Shown here: positions 23,001-29,943 of the stretch, piece after piece | Layout: the number at the start of each line of letters is the position of its first letter | How positions within the stretch are numbered: the first letter of the stretch is position 1 | From: a virus | Length of the DNA: 35,938 nt | IMG/VR virus record: IMGVR_UViG_3300025601_000059 | Coordinates: 1-35,938 of that record | Reading direction: 5' to 3' (one strand) | Notes under the pieces: generated by a model | Told to the model about the DNA's origin: nothing | Database searches by the model: none | What the model saw: the letters and a program-made list of their open reading frames with translations, nothing else | Made by a program: the position numbers and the translations under genes

Positions 23001-24599
23001 CCAGAAAGCTCTTCTATGTCGACAGACACGGAGATGGTGCAAGCCTCCGCTCTGATAATGGATGGGGCTAACTCAGACGATGCCAGCTACTCTCCCATAA
23101 ATCATATCACCTACGCTTTCTCAACGCCTACATTGGTTCCTGGGGAAGTCGCTACTAGCGATACTCTTCATACCCACTTTGGAACTAGGATGCGAATTAT
23201 TGGACGGGTGTCTCCCTCAAATGAATCTGCTCAGGAAGCCAACGGGGCAATGACATACGTTACCGTAGAGACCACATCTCCAGAGGACAAGGCGAATATA
23301 ACAGGAGGCAGTGGTGGGATATCTGGATTACTTAATAGTAAAACAGGAGAAGGTTATTACTTTGAGATAGCCGCGCTAGATTCTCTGACTATAGATAAGT
23401 ACTCTGCTTCAAACATGTTCTTCTACAAGGTTATTTCGAGTGGCTCAGATGCAGAGTCTTCATCCTTGCCTCAGTTATTGTGGAGAGGTGTTTCTGATAT
23501 TCTGGTAGACGGCGGGGATTTTGTCGGCCAGAGCAGGATCTTTGCACAAGAAAACCAAACGGTGTATGACCTTGCCTTTGAGTACGTTGACAATATCGAT
23601 GGCACCAGGACTTTCTTCCTTTACTTAAACGGAACACAGGTAGCCACAGTCACGGACACGTCTCCAATTGTCGCTGGCAACTCCTCAGCATTGTTTATTC
23701 GCGGAACCTCGAAGTGTATGTTTGAAAATATTTACAGCATGTCAAACAATTACGCAGACAGCCCATCATCAAAGCTGGACCCAGTAGTTAGTTCTGCCTT
23801 CGGCGCCGAGGACTTGACGATAAACTCCTCGTTTTCAAAGTATGCCATAAGCGGACTAGTCCAGTCAACGTACCTGTCATCAATTGGCCCATCGAATGTT
23901 CCAAAGTACAACATATACTACGATGAGTTTGGAACTATAATGAGAGAGGCCGCCTACCTAAACATTAAGTATGATAAAGCCTTCCCAGCTCTTTACTCTA
24001 GGATAATCCCAGGTGCCAGCAAGATTAGAACGTACTGCGTATCGTCCTACTATGGAAGCCCATATGGTGCAGAGTTTTTGGTATTCAATACTACCGATAC
24101 AGTTATTAGCCTGGATTCAAGCACAAACTCAGCCCTTAGAATTCAAGGTATAACATTTACTCAGCAGTCTAGTAACGAGCTAACTGTTGACGAATTCTTT
24201 AACAAAAAGAGTGATCTTTCAAATCCCGTAATAGAAAATGGTGTAGTCGTTTCCTCACCACTATATTCTAAAGAAAAATTCTTGGACATAAGGAACAGCC
24301 GGTCGACGTATGGAAGAAAAGAATTTGCCATAGATGCCCCCTACATACAAAGTAGAGACACGGCTAACTCTATGATGAACTGGCTTGCAGAAAAGATCAT
24401 GGTTCCAAGAAAGTCTTTGGGTCTGAGAGTGTTCTCTTTGCCAACTTTGCAGCTGGGAGATATTGTTAGCGTAAAGTATAGCTCAGATGAAATAGATCAG
24501 GTAAGGGAGGGTGACCGCTTTGTTATTTACCAAATAGATCATTCCAGGTCTAGCGGGTCCGTAGAGACGTCAATATACTTAAGTGAGGTAAAGTCCTAA
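20010..24599 (+). CDS. Large tail-tip (Tal/hub-like) protein with LamG-like domain
   Basis: A 1,529-residue protein. The N-terminal half is beta-rich with many DNIS/SY-type strands. Residues ~960-1000 are helical ('SMSDIRSQISGKENLVKSRMIELKAY'). Residues ~1060-1250 form a concanavalin/LamG-like domain ('GEGYYFEIAALDSLTIDKY', then 'VYDLAFEYVDNIDGTRTFFLYLNGTQVATV' and 'SSALFIRGTSKCMFENIYSMSNNY'), probably carbohydrate binding. The C-terminal ~150 residues ('FAIDAPYIQSRDTANSMMNWLAEKI', 'PTLQLGDIVSVKYSS', 'FVIYQIDHSRSSGSVETSIYLSEV') have the pattern of hub proteins of the gp27/Tal type, whose strands end in 'l.lGDiV.v'. Hub plus adhesion domain fits the tail tip. ATG overlaps the preceding stop by one base. 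Confidence 0.74.
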   Translation: MFVNDELNNHLLTSPTVKSNSKVVVEWNLNAYDNISKVGNYRYRPLEGPSSELGHLPSFFDPSDEGGFYTGATDSDVVLDGGIDEDGTPILLQQPKQKEKLLYSLEDCFGRFRPRSGINKVRFGITGFVHNANRDMARRPRYYMSHKDDKFKYWSSYRVENDVEYGIANVSPLGINHINDAAPFVVYEEPIATNKIVVKVQTNVGAVESQRVLSISGETGDPLFGDENKTTPSDWGIDVLVDNQWQNVINFLPESTRPDGSSIIGPDGYMEISYGLILPKKYQQIFSFNSVLSSYTGLPSSGFEGEAYLVKDSDSDKGLYYVWLNNGYEQFVPEYGWKLSEQDASPESEFVSNIGNPESFVVPSQNALQFREFQYISGIRVAARRMNKFNSVLDLIEISPRLSVDITEITNSYNLSKIASDLGSTGLPVGQLLASVGSLELFDPDQAFNKSNDKTIVPFSSIKNMQVKIYDVISYQQDLSSNRQNIFYVPIKTMYADSFPEIYSDTRSVSLDLRDLYFYFESLPAPDLLLTNVSLSSAVSTLLDYIGFSNYVFRRLPLESEDTIPFFYCKSDRTVAEVLQDLAVSTQSAMFFDENNNFVVTSKNYMIPSSAERPTDMVLIGEESSEQTEEDLQAAAEFGIVPPSNLPNIVSISSQDDAIFNDGKIVYKSLYIQKSQENSDQAYKLDSGKNWVYKPVLLWEAAGEEASKAKNEQTSTQNAYSLTAIPLKSDLSETVPYVRNGVVVSNILDLGESVYWLGRYAGYFYAAGEIIRFDAVEYSIPNISDSIWITSIDDYQNYFSKISFGGKMFPTGRVRIFSQPNYRTINGDLVLTEGAVSKHGRGQFGTAITSHYAGIDLSWTNGSKINGIGINSKFLFESSGASEIQSVELLPPATRTVYDSILTAKSDIKQLYENLSFLGVRLLSSPLDSEITSSMSDIRSQISGKENLVKSRMIELKAYTDVSSKYLNSSSALSQARRTQVTDKIKNFLAYSYSSENPESSSMSTDTEMVQASALIMDGANSDDASYSPINHITYAFSTPTLVPGEVATSDTLHTHFGTRMRIIGRVSPSNESAQEANGAMTYVTVETTSPEDKANITGGSGGISGLLNSKTGEGYYFEIAALDSLTIDKYSASNMFFYKVISSGSDAESSSLPQLLWRGVSDILVDGGDFVGQSRIFAQENQTVYDLAFEYVDNIDGTRTFFLYLNGTQVATVTDTSPIVAGNSSALFIRGTSKCMFENIYSMSNNYADSPSSKLDPVVSSAFGAEDLTINSSFSKYAISGLVQSTYLSSIGPSNVPKYNIYYDEFGTIMREAAYLNIKYDKAFPALYSRIIPGASKIRTYCVSSYYGSPYGAEFLVFNTTDTVISLDSSTNSALRIQGITFTQQSSNELTVDEFFNKKSDLSNPVIENGVVVSSPLYSKEKFLDIRNSRSTYGRKEFAIDAPYIQSRDTANSMMNWLAEKIMVPRKSLGLRVFSLPTLQLGDIVSVKYSSDEIDQVREGDRFVIYQIDHSRSSGSVETSIYLSEVKS

Positions 24600-25117
24600 T
24601 GGTTCAACCAAAAGCAAGTCAAGCTTCGAGGGTAGTCAATGTGGGGTCATCGAATACAGCGGTAAAGATCCCAGAACTTTATAACGTAGATATTAACACT
24701 GATGTTGTGCCGGAGTCTGTTCTAGAGTTTCTGCTTTTTGAGCAGATAGCTGGACAAGAGCTTCTGCTAACTTCTAGAACAGACCTTCTTAACGGGCAGA
24801 ATGTTTCTTATGGAGTTATCAGTAACCTGACTGATCTGCAGCTAGACTATTCTCCGTCAAACATTCTAGCCGTGCCCAACACCTTGCCAGACTTGTTTAA
24901 AGTTTATGGTCTAGTTCTTGAGAGTTACGTTCCAGTTTTGGATATAGAGTCTGGTGGGCCTCTGTCAGGCAATGAGTCCCCCAATGCATACATAGACTTG
25001 GGAGATGAGTCCACTACAAAGAATCAGCTTATCATAGAGTTTAAAAATATGCAGTCTAATTACGATGTGGAAATTCAGGTCCTTTCTTCTGGTATAATTG
25101 AAGATACCGTAATATAA
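24599..25117 (+). CDS. Minor tail protein of unknown role
   Basis: A 172-residue protein with beta-type content and no recognised motif. The middle ('LTDLQLDYSPSNILAVPNTLPDLFKVYGLVLESYVPVLDIE') and the end ('NQLIIEFKNMQSNYDVEIQVLSSGIIEDTVI') read like strands of a small sandwich. It begins on the last base of the tip gene stop (TAATG) and is followed by a gene with its own promoter. The context says tail tip or adhesin accessory protein. Its last codons contain the -10 box for the next gene. Confidence 0.6.
   Translation: MVQPKASQASRVVNVGSSNTAVKIPELYNVDINTDVVPESVLEFLLFEQIAGQELLLTSRTDLLNGQNVSYGVISNLTDLQLDYSPSNILAVPNTLPDLFKVYGLVLESYVPVLDIESGGPLSGNESPNAYIDLGDESTTKNQLIIEFKNMQSNYDVEIQVLSSGIIEDTVI
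25090..25098 (+). promoter_or_regulatory. Extended -10 promoter inside the end of the upstream gene
   Basis: TGGTATAAT (hexamer 25093-25098) lies 36 bases before ATG 25134. The expected start is near 25105, and the leader carries AAAGAGAG as a ribosome binding site. No -35 is evident. Confidence 0.5.
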
Positions 25118-25133
25118 AGCAAAGAGAGTTAAG

Positions 25134-26291
25134 ATGATTACAGATAAAGGAAAAGAAATATTTGGCAAGTACCTGGTAGGTTCTGCACCAGCGTATGCTT
25201 CTTACATTGCCATTGGCTGCGGGGCTGCCCCTAACCCCAGTGGATACGAGACAACAGCCGGAGACCTTTCAGCTTGGCCCCAGAAGACTAGCCTAGACTT
25301 TGAGATGTTCAGGGTTCCGATAACCTCTAGAGGATTCGTGCAAGACGAAGATGGAAACTCTCAGGTTGTGTTTTCAGCAGAGGTGCCTACCACAGAACGA
25401 TATGAAATTACAGAAGTCGGCATATTTTCTGCCTCCTCTAACCCCTCCTCTGTTGGTTACGACAGTAGAACTCTTTATGCTTTTACAAGGGAAGAGCCTT
25501 GGAAGTACCTGGAAGCGGCTCTCTTTACAGAGGATCAACCTTTAGATAATCTGTCTGCGTCAAAGGATCTGTCTCTTAGCTTTCGTGAGAACCCCGCCAT
25601 TCAGACTAACGCTACTAACAGAATGTTTAGAGCCGAAAGAGTTGTTCGTTCCGAGCAATCAAGGTACTTTAACAACATGATTATGTTGTCTAGTAATTTT
25701 TCTGACTTGTCGGATTCTTCGTCAATTGCTGGGGAATGGGACTTGTCGGATCAAGATAAGATATCTCTTGCAACATCGGTAGACCTTTCCAGGAATTCTC
25801 CCCTCGACCAAATCAAGCTAGCCCTATCCGTTGTTGATGTAGATGGAACAGCTGGGGTTGCCCCAAACAGGGTAAGGGTTACCTTAGAATTCACTACGGT
25901 TAACAGTGGTGGATCGTTTAGGTTAGACTTTGAGTCAGAGGCTGGAGCTTTTTCACCCAGCAGGTATCGAGTGTTAGAGCAAAGTATCGGTGAAGGTAAG
26001 ACATATGGAACATTTCTTTGGTCTGCTGTGAACAACGTTAATATTTATGCTGCGGCCGTTGATGAGTCCGGGGAAGTTATTATTGAGTCAGGAACTGACT
26101 TACCATACTACTACATTGCCTTAGACGCTATTCGTCTAGAAAACATTGGATCTAAGAATCCACTGTATGCAATGACAGGATACACTGTTATAGAGAACAC
26201 GGAAAACGGTGTTGCTCGTCCCATAGTGAAGTTACCAAATACATCGGCTATGGTTGAGTTTAGGTTGGGTGTAGGAGTCTTTAATGGCTAA
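25134..26291 (+). CDS. Minor tail protein of the 'ITDKGKEIFGKYL' family
   Basis: A 385-residue protein. Its N-terminus 'MITDKGKEIFGKYLVGSAP' followed by 'SYIAIGCGAAP' is a signature shared by many phage tail-fiber or tip proteins, where it forms the base that attaches to the tip. The remaining ~300 residues are beta-rich and aromatic ('VPTTERYEITEVGIFSA' is another typical line: strands describing an attached jelly roll), with 'RVRVTLEFTTVNSGGSFRLDFESEAGAF' in the centre suggesting a carbohydrate-binding sandwich. It overlaps the next gene by 8 bases. A receptor-binding role is inferred. Confidence 0.72.
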   Translation: MITDKGKEIFGKYLVGSAPAYASYIAIGCGAAPNPSGYETTAGDLSAWPQKTSLDFEMFRVPITSRGFVQDEDGNSQVVFSAEVPTTERYEITEVGIFSASSNPSSVGYDSRTLYAFTREEPWKYLEAALFTEDQPLDNLSASKDLSLSFRENPAIQTNATNRMFRAERVVRSEQSRYFNNMIMLSSNFSDLSDSSSIAGEWDLSDQDKISLATSVDLSRNSPLDQIKLALSVVDVDGTAGVAPNRVRVTLEFTTVNSGGSFRLDFESEAGAFSPSRYRVLEQSIGEGKTYGTFLWSAVNNVNIYAAAVDESGEVIIESGTDLPYYYIALDAIRLENIGSKNPLYAMTGYTVIENTENGVARPIVKLPNTSAMVEFRLGVGVFNG

Positions 26292-26730
26292 TGGAAGAAT
26301 ATTACTAGGACCAGCTTCTTGGGTCGTAAACGAAGACCACGAAGTAAGCTTTAGGTATCGGGTTGTGACAAATGACTTAAACGTTAGGTCTGCATTTTCT
26401 CCGACATATGTAGTGGCCGTTCCAGCAGTTGCAGAAATATTCAACACAATAGATTATGGAATAAGCTCTAGAGCTATCGGCTCTCAAAACCTGGTAGACA
26501 TCGTGTGGTCCCTGTTGCCCAGGTATGACAATATGCCTTATTACGTATTTATTAAAGCCCCTGGGGCAACAGACTTCTCTTATCTTAAATTAACTTACGA
26601 AACATCCTTCTCACACATCCTTCCAGCCTCGAGCCCCACGGGTGTCTACAATTTTACAGTGACAATGCCAACAACTGGCAAAACAGCTTTAGCAAATGCA
26701 ATACTTTTTTCAGCCACAGTAACGATTTAA
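26284..26730 (+). CDS. Small minor tail protein, fibronectin-like
   Basis: A 148-residue beta-rich protein. 'EVSFRYRVVTNDLNVRSAFSPTYVVAV' has the strand pattern of a fibronectin-III or similar Ig-like fold, and 'GVYNFTVTMPTTGKTALANAILFSATVTI' would be the last two strands. It overlaps the end of the preceding gene by 8 bases and has TAGGAG upstream, so it is probably translated with it. Such modules decorate phage tails and may bind the cell surface. No enzyme motif is visible. Confidence 0.6.
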   Translation: MANGRILLGPASWVVNEDHEVSFRYRVVTNDLNVRSAFSPTYVVAVPAVAEIFNTIDYGISSRAIGSQNLVDIVWSLLPRYDNMPYYVFIKAPGATDFSYLKLTYETSFSHILPASSPTGVYNFTVTMPTTGKTALANAILFSATVTI

Positions 26731-26739
26731 TGGTATACT
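26731..26739 (+). promoter_or_regulatory. Extended -10 promoter before the gene at 26749
   Basis: TGGTATACT (hexamer 26734-26739) ends 9 bases before ATG 26749. A very short leader (about 3 bases) is predicted. An AGGAG at 26740-26744 is only 4 bases from the ATG, so the site may be used either as a poor ribosome binding site on a read-through RNA or not at all on a near-leaderless one. Confidence 0.5.
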
Positions 26740-26748
26740 AGGAGAACT

Positions 26749-27195
26749 ATGGCAAAGATTCCAACACCAGACAGAGGTCAGCCTCTAGATGTTTCCTACA
26801 TCTACCAGATGGCTACGGCTATCAATGAGCTATCTTCTCAGGTATCGTCTCCTACTTACAAGTATGCTTCTGTTGACACTTCGAGTGGAACCCAGAACAG
26901 TCTGATCTCAAACACAAAGATAGTCGCTGGATCAATAGACATCTACTCAACTCTGACAGACGTGTCCCCAGGCCTTGCTATTGACAAGTCTTACTCCTTT
27001 AACACTGGGGAGTTTAAGTATCCACCGATTGTAACAGCAAGCCCAGTTCTAACTTCAAAGTCCGAAAACGGTTCAGACCTTAGCGTTACAATTAAGCAGA
27101 TCACTACCTCTAGGGTTGATCTTACGGTGACATTCTTTGGAACTGGTAAGGCTGCCTTGAAGGTAAACCTTATTGCTATTGGCCTACCGCTCTAG
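26749..27195 (+). CDS. Small minor tail protein, possible trimeric fiber segment
   Basis: A 148-residue protein. The first ~35 residues ('SYIYQMATAINELSSQV') form an amphipathic helix with heptad spacing, followed by a beta-rich body with 'FKYPPIVTASPVLTSKSENGSDLSVTIKQITTSRVDLTVTFFGTGKAALKVNLIAIG'. A short coiled coil followed by an H-type-lectin-like sandwich is a common layout in tail tip adhesins. It is the last gene of the tail cluster and has its own -10 box. The function is inferred from layout. Confidence 0.62.
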   Translation: MAKIPTPDRGQPLDVSYIYQMATAINELSSQVSSPTYKYASVDTSSGTQNSLISNTKIVAGSIDIYSTLTDVSPGLAIDKSYSFNTGEFKYPPIVTASPVLTSKSENGSDLSVTIKQITTSRVDLTVTFFGTGKAALKVNLIAIGLPL

Positions 27196-27207
27196 TCGTT
27201 AGCCCCC

Positions 27208-27756
27208 ATGCCTCCCAACCCAAAGCGCGGATACAGGACTCGAGAAGAGTATAACGAGGCATCTGTGATACCGGGGAATAAAAAAGTATACTTCTTAAAC
27301 GGTAAGCTGGTCAGGGCTTATCACATCAATAGGTCTAATGGCATAATGTCTGTCTACAACATAATCGATGACCAAATAGAGAGCTGCCTTATTAGTGATT
27401 TTAAAAAGAATCGTGAGAAGGCATACACTGTAGGTGAAACCGCAGACTTAGTGAACAGACATAAGAAGTACATGCCATCGCTGATGAAGCGTGAGGAGAT
27501 CCCCAGGCCTACGGGAAGTCAAAAAGGTGGGGCAACAGGCTGGCAAGTGAGAAGTTATTATTCAGAGTCACAAGTAAAAGAGATACGAGACATTCTTGCA
27601 TCTTATCATATGGGTAGGCCAAGAGGTGACGGCCTCCTTACGAACAACATAACACCTACGGCTCCAGAGTTGACAAGGCGCATGGGGCATGGTATGCTTA
27701 CATATACCAAGACAGAAGATGGAAGATTTATTCCTACTTGGTCGGAGAGTATTTAA
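27208..27756 (+). CDS. MerR-like helix-turn-helix DNA-binding protein
   Basis: A 182-residue basic protein. Residues ~70-130 have the pattern of a MerR/excisionase-type winged helix: 'AYTVGETADLVNRHKKYMPSLMKREEIPRP' (helix-turn-helix followed by the 'G.ip.P'-type turn) and 'RSYYSESQVKEIRDILASYH' (the 'R.Y...dv..I..i' wing-and-helix). The N-terminal ~65 residues are a separate beta-type domain with 'GKKVYFLNGKLVRAYHI', perhaps for sensing or oligomerisation, and the tail is polar. Codon start ATG 27208 has no ribosome binding site. It lies exactly between the virion and replication blocks and is followed within 20 bases by an inverted repeat over a promoter, so a regulator of that promoter is a reasonable inference. 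No sensory cysteine pair is seen. Confidence 0.68.
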   Translation: MPPNPKRGYRTREEYNEASVIPGNKKVYFLNGKLVRAYHINRSNGIMSVYNIIDDQIESCLISDFKKNREKAYTVGETADLVNRHKKYMPSLMKREEIPRPTGSQKGGATGWQVRSYYSESQVKEIRDILASYHMGRPRGDGLLTNNITPTAPELTRRMGHGMLTYTKTEDGRFIPTWSESI

Positions 27757-27780
27757 AGACATTTGGGTATTGCATGTCTT
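27756..27780 (+). promoter_or_regulatory. Inverted repeat, candidate operator
   Basis: AAGACAT (27756-27762) and ATGTCTT (27774-27780) are perfect inverted repeats with an 11-base spacer. The right arm overlaps the -35 hexamer of the promoter for the replication module. No T tract follows, so a simple terminator is unlikely. Confidence 0.5.
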
Positions 27781-27798
27781 CCAGATCTGTGGTACTAT
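27770..27798 (+). promoter_or_regulatory. Sigma70-type promoter of the replication module
   Basis: TTGCAT (27770-27775), 17-base spacer, TACTAT (27793-27798), with an extended TGG before the -10. This is one of three sites in the window with a recognisable -35. It would start transcription near 27805, upstream of ATG 27830. Confidence 0.6.
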
Positions 27799-27829
27799 GT
27801 ATTACAATAAGTTCTATGAGAGGGACATT

Positions 27830-28039
27830 ATGGAAATCGAAAGTACAAAAATAACGGTAGCATTGGGGTATACCCTAAACCTAGGTAACTTTCAATCATT
27901 GAGAGTAGACATTGGAGTAACAGACTCCAAGCGTGACGGAGAAAATACTGACCAAGCCTTCGATCGGATTTACGCATTCGTAGAAAGTAAACTTGGAGAT
28001 AAGGTTGCTGAGGCATCCCAGGAGCTAGAGACTAAGTAA
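27830..28039 (+). CDS. Small conserved protein of the replication module
   Basis: A 69-residue protein: 'KITVALGYTLNLGNFQSLRVDIGVTDSKRDGE' (three strands) then a helix 'QAFDRIYAFVESKLGDKVAEASQELETK'. The frame is open from 27689, but ATG 27830 is chosen because it follows the promoter and an AGAGGGA site, while earlier starts overlap the HTH gene or the -10 box. The beta-beta-beta-alpha pattern suits a small nucleic-acid-binding or helicase-associated protein, but I cannot assign a function. It overlaps the next gene by one base (TAATG). Confidence 0.72.
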   Translation: MEIESTKITVALGYTLNLGNFQSLRVDIGVTDSKRDGENTDQAFDRIYAFVESKLGDKVAEASQELETK

Positions 28040-28347
28040 TGGCAGATCGCAAGGAGAGGTTCTCCTTGCTCAGCCGCTACAGCAAGCATCATACTGCACG
28101 TTATGAGCAAAGACCTCAAATCAACCTAAACGTAGAACAGTGGGCAGCCGATGCCCTAATTGAGTCATACACTTTACAAGGATGCTATGACCTGCTAGAA
28201 TATTATTTCGAAGTAGCTCAGAATCCAGCGTGGAAGTATTTTGCCAACTATGCGCAAGATATAATTTCAAAGCGTGACCAGTACAACCAAGATCTAATCG
28301 ACAGGAAGCAGCGCAGAGCTGCAGCGAAGAAGTGGTTAAGTGAGTAA
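28039..28347 (+). CDS. Small helical protein adjacent to the helicase gene
   Basis: A 102-residue, strongly basic and aromatic, all-helical-looking protein ('EQWAADALIESYTLQGCYDLLEYYFEVAQNPAWKYFANYAQDIISKRDQYNQDLIDRKQRRAAAKKWLSE'-type heptads; rows of Tyr/Phe/Trp on one face). It overlaps the upstream gene by one base and the helicase gene by 8 bases, so it is co-translated with the helicase. A helicase loader or partner is a reasonable guess from position and size, but no AAA+ motif or known loader signature is present. Confidence 0.68.
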   Translation: MADRKERFSLLSRYSKHHTARYEQRPQINLNVEQWAADALIESYTLQGCYDLLEYYFEVAQNPAWKYFANYAQDIISKRDQYNQDLIDRKQRRAAAKKWLSE

Positions 28348-29569
28348 TACAGAGTCTAAACTAATATCAGCCGTCCTAGAGGATAAGCAGGTGCACGTTT
28401 TGCTACAGGCAAACGTGGACAACCTTCTCCGTACCCATAAAGACATCTGGGAGTTTATACGAACCTACTCCGAGAGGAATGGGTCCGTACCTCCAACTTC
28501 AATACTTGTAGAAAAGTTTAGGGACTTTCAGCCTGTCCCAGGAATCGGAACCACTAAGTATCACTTGGAGGAGTTGCAGGCAGAGTATCTTAATGATAGC
28601 CTAAAGGACATGATCCGAACGGCAGCATCAGATATTCAAAATGGTGAAGGCGTCAAGGTATTAGAGTCACTCATTACTGACACCTCTGCCCTAAAGAAAA
28701 ACACCTCTGCCATCAGGGACATCGATGCCACAGACATCGAAGACGCTGTTGCCTATTACGAACATGTCCAAAAGCAAACTGCTCTTGGAGTACAAGGTAT
28801 TAGAACGGGGCTTCCCGGATTTGACAACTATCTACCAGCAGGAATTACTGCAGGACAGCTAGGGGTGTTCCTTGCGTATCCAGGTATTGGTAAGTCTTGG
28901 TTGTCCCTATACTTTGCGGTACAGGCATGGAAGCTCGGCAAGACTCCTATGGTCGTAAGCCTAGAGATGAGTGAGACAGAAGTTCGTAACCGCGTGTTTA
29001 CAATTATGGGCGAAGGCCTTTGGTCTCACAGAAAGCTTTCCGCAGGTGACGTAGAAGTTGACGACCTGAGAAGGTGGCACAAGAGCAAGCTAGAGGGCAA
29101 GCCAGAGTTTCACATCATATCAAATGACTCTGGTGGGGAAGTTACTCCATCGGTTCTTCGAGGAAAGATTGACCAGTACAAGCCAGACTTTATTATCGTT
29201 GATTACCTACAGCTGATGTCTCCTAATCAAAAATCTGAGAACGAGACTGTTAGGATGAAGAACCTTTCTCGGGAGCTAAAGCTAATGGCCATCTCTGAGG
29301 AGGTACCTATCCTAGCCATATCCTCAGCGACCCCTGACGACGTCACCAAGCTAGATACAGTTCCAACCCTAGGACAGACAGCCTGGAGCCGTCAGATCGC
29401 TTACGACGCCGACTGGGTCCTAGCCCTGGGCCGAGCTGCAAACTCCGACGTAATCGAATGCGTATTCAGAAAAAACAGAAATGGGTTTATGGGAGAGTTC
29501 CTTGTTCAGGCAGACTTTGACAAGGGGTGGTACAAGTACAAGGACTACGAAGGTGGAAGTTCTTCGTAG
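28340..29569 (+). CDS. dnaB: Replicative DNA helicase, DnaB family
   Basis: A 409-residue ring helicase. Residues ~1-130 are a short helical N-domain plus linker, reduced compared with bacterial DnaB. The RecA-like core has 'AYPGIGKSW' at 179-187 (DnaB-type Walker A), 'VVSLEMSETEVRNRVF' at 206-220 (H1a region), 'FIIVDYLQLMSP' at 284-295 (Walker B), 'LSRELKLMA' at 309-317, and 'ECVFRKNRNGFMGEF' at 373-387 (arginine-finger/H4). It unwinds duplex DNA at the fork on the lagging strand template. Start is GTG 28340, overlapping the previous gene by 8 bases. The primase gene lies shortly downstream, as in many phages. Confidence 0.93.
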   Translation: MSNTESKLISAVLEDKQVHVLLQANVDNLLRTHKDIWEFIRTYSERNGSVPPTSILVEKFRDFQPVPGIGTTKYHLEELQAEYLNDSLKDMIRTAASDIQNGEGVKVLESLITDTSALKKNTSAIRDIDATDIEDAVAYYEHVQKQTALGVQGIRTGLPGFDNYLPAGITAGQLGVFLAYPGIGKSWLSLYFAVQAWKLGKTPMVVSLEMSETEVRNRVFTIMGEGLWSHRKLSAGDVEVDDLRRWHKSKLEGKPEFHIISNDSGGEVTPSVLRGKIDQYKPDFIIVDYLQLMSPNQKSENETVRMKNLSRELKLMAISEEVPILAISSATPDDVTKLDTVPTLGQTAWSRQIAYDADWVLALGRAANSDVIECVFRKNRNGFMGEFLVQADFDKGWYKYKDYEGGSSS

Positions 29570-29598
29570 TAGATCTATCAATTTTCAAAGATGTCTAG

Positions 29599-29604
29599 TA
29601 TAAT
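29599..29604 (+). promoter_or_regulatory. TATAAT -10 box, leaderless start of the gene at 29611
   Basis: A perfect TATAAT ends 6 bases before ATG 29611. There is no ribosome binding site and no TG extension (AG precedes the box). No clear -35 is found at 16-18 bases upstream. Confidence 0.5.
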
Positions 29605-29610
29605 ATATGT

Positions 29611-29943
29611 ATGGAAAGCTATCATCACAAGGCTATAAAGAGTTTTAGTATCAGTGGAGAGATCTACGATGACTCTGAAATAATAAGGCTGCGAGATGAA
29701 TACTCTAGAGTATTGCACACAGGCATGAGAATTTCTGGATACGTTCCAAGGCTAGACATTTTAGAAGATTTCACAATAGAATACGAAGAAGCAACTCTAA
29801 TATTTAAATTTAAGCTAACAATATATGGTTCATACATAGGGAAGAAAAAAAGCGAATGGGTGATGGGATTAAACAGTACAGCTCCAGTCTATACTCAGAG
29901 GAGCAAGTCAAGCGAGTTATTACGGGATCCGGCCTCACCATAG
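29611..29943 (+). CDS. Small protein of unknown function overlapping primase
   Basis: A 110-residue protein. 'SISGEIYDDSEIIRLRDEYSRVL' is helical and 'DILEDFTIEYEEATLIFKFKLTIYGSYIGKK' is beta-rich, giving a small alpha/beta fold. There is no recognisable domain. It would be leaderless. Its last 29 codons (29856-29943) overlap the primase gene in another frame, and this tail ('NSTAPVYTQRSKSSELL...') looks unstructured, as if the frame simply reads through the primase start. The N-terminal part has codon and residue use like real genes here. Confidence 0.55.
   Translation: MESYHHKAIKSFSISGEIYDDSEIIRLRDEYSRVLHTGMRISGYVPRLDILEDFTIEYEEATLIFKFKLTIYGSYIGKKKSEWVMGLNSTAPVYTQRSKSSELLRDPASP

Noticed and set aside
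27689-27829. Longer start for the small protein at 27830
   Set aside because: This stretch overlaps the HTH gene and contains the promoter; the conserved-looking domain begins at ATG 27830.
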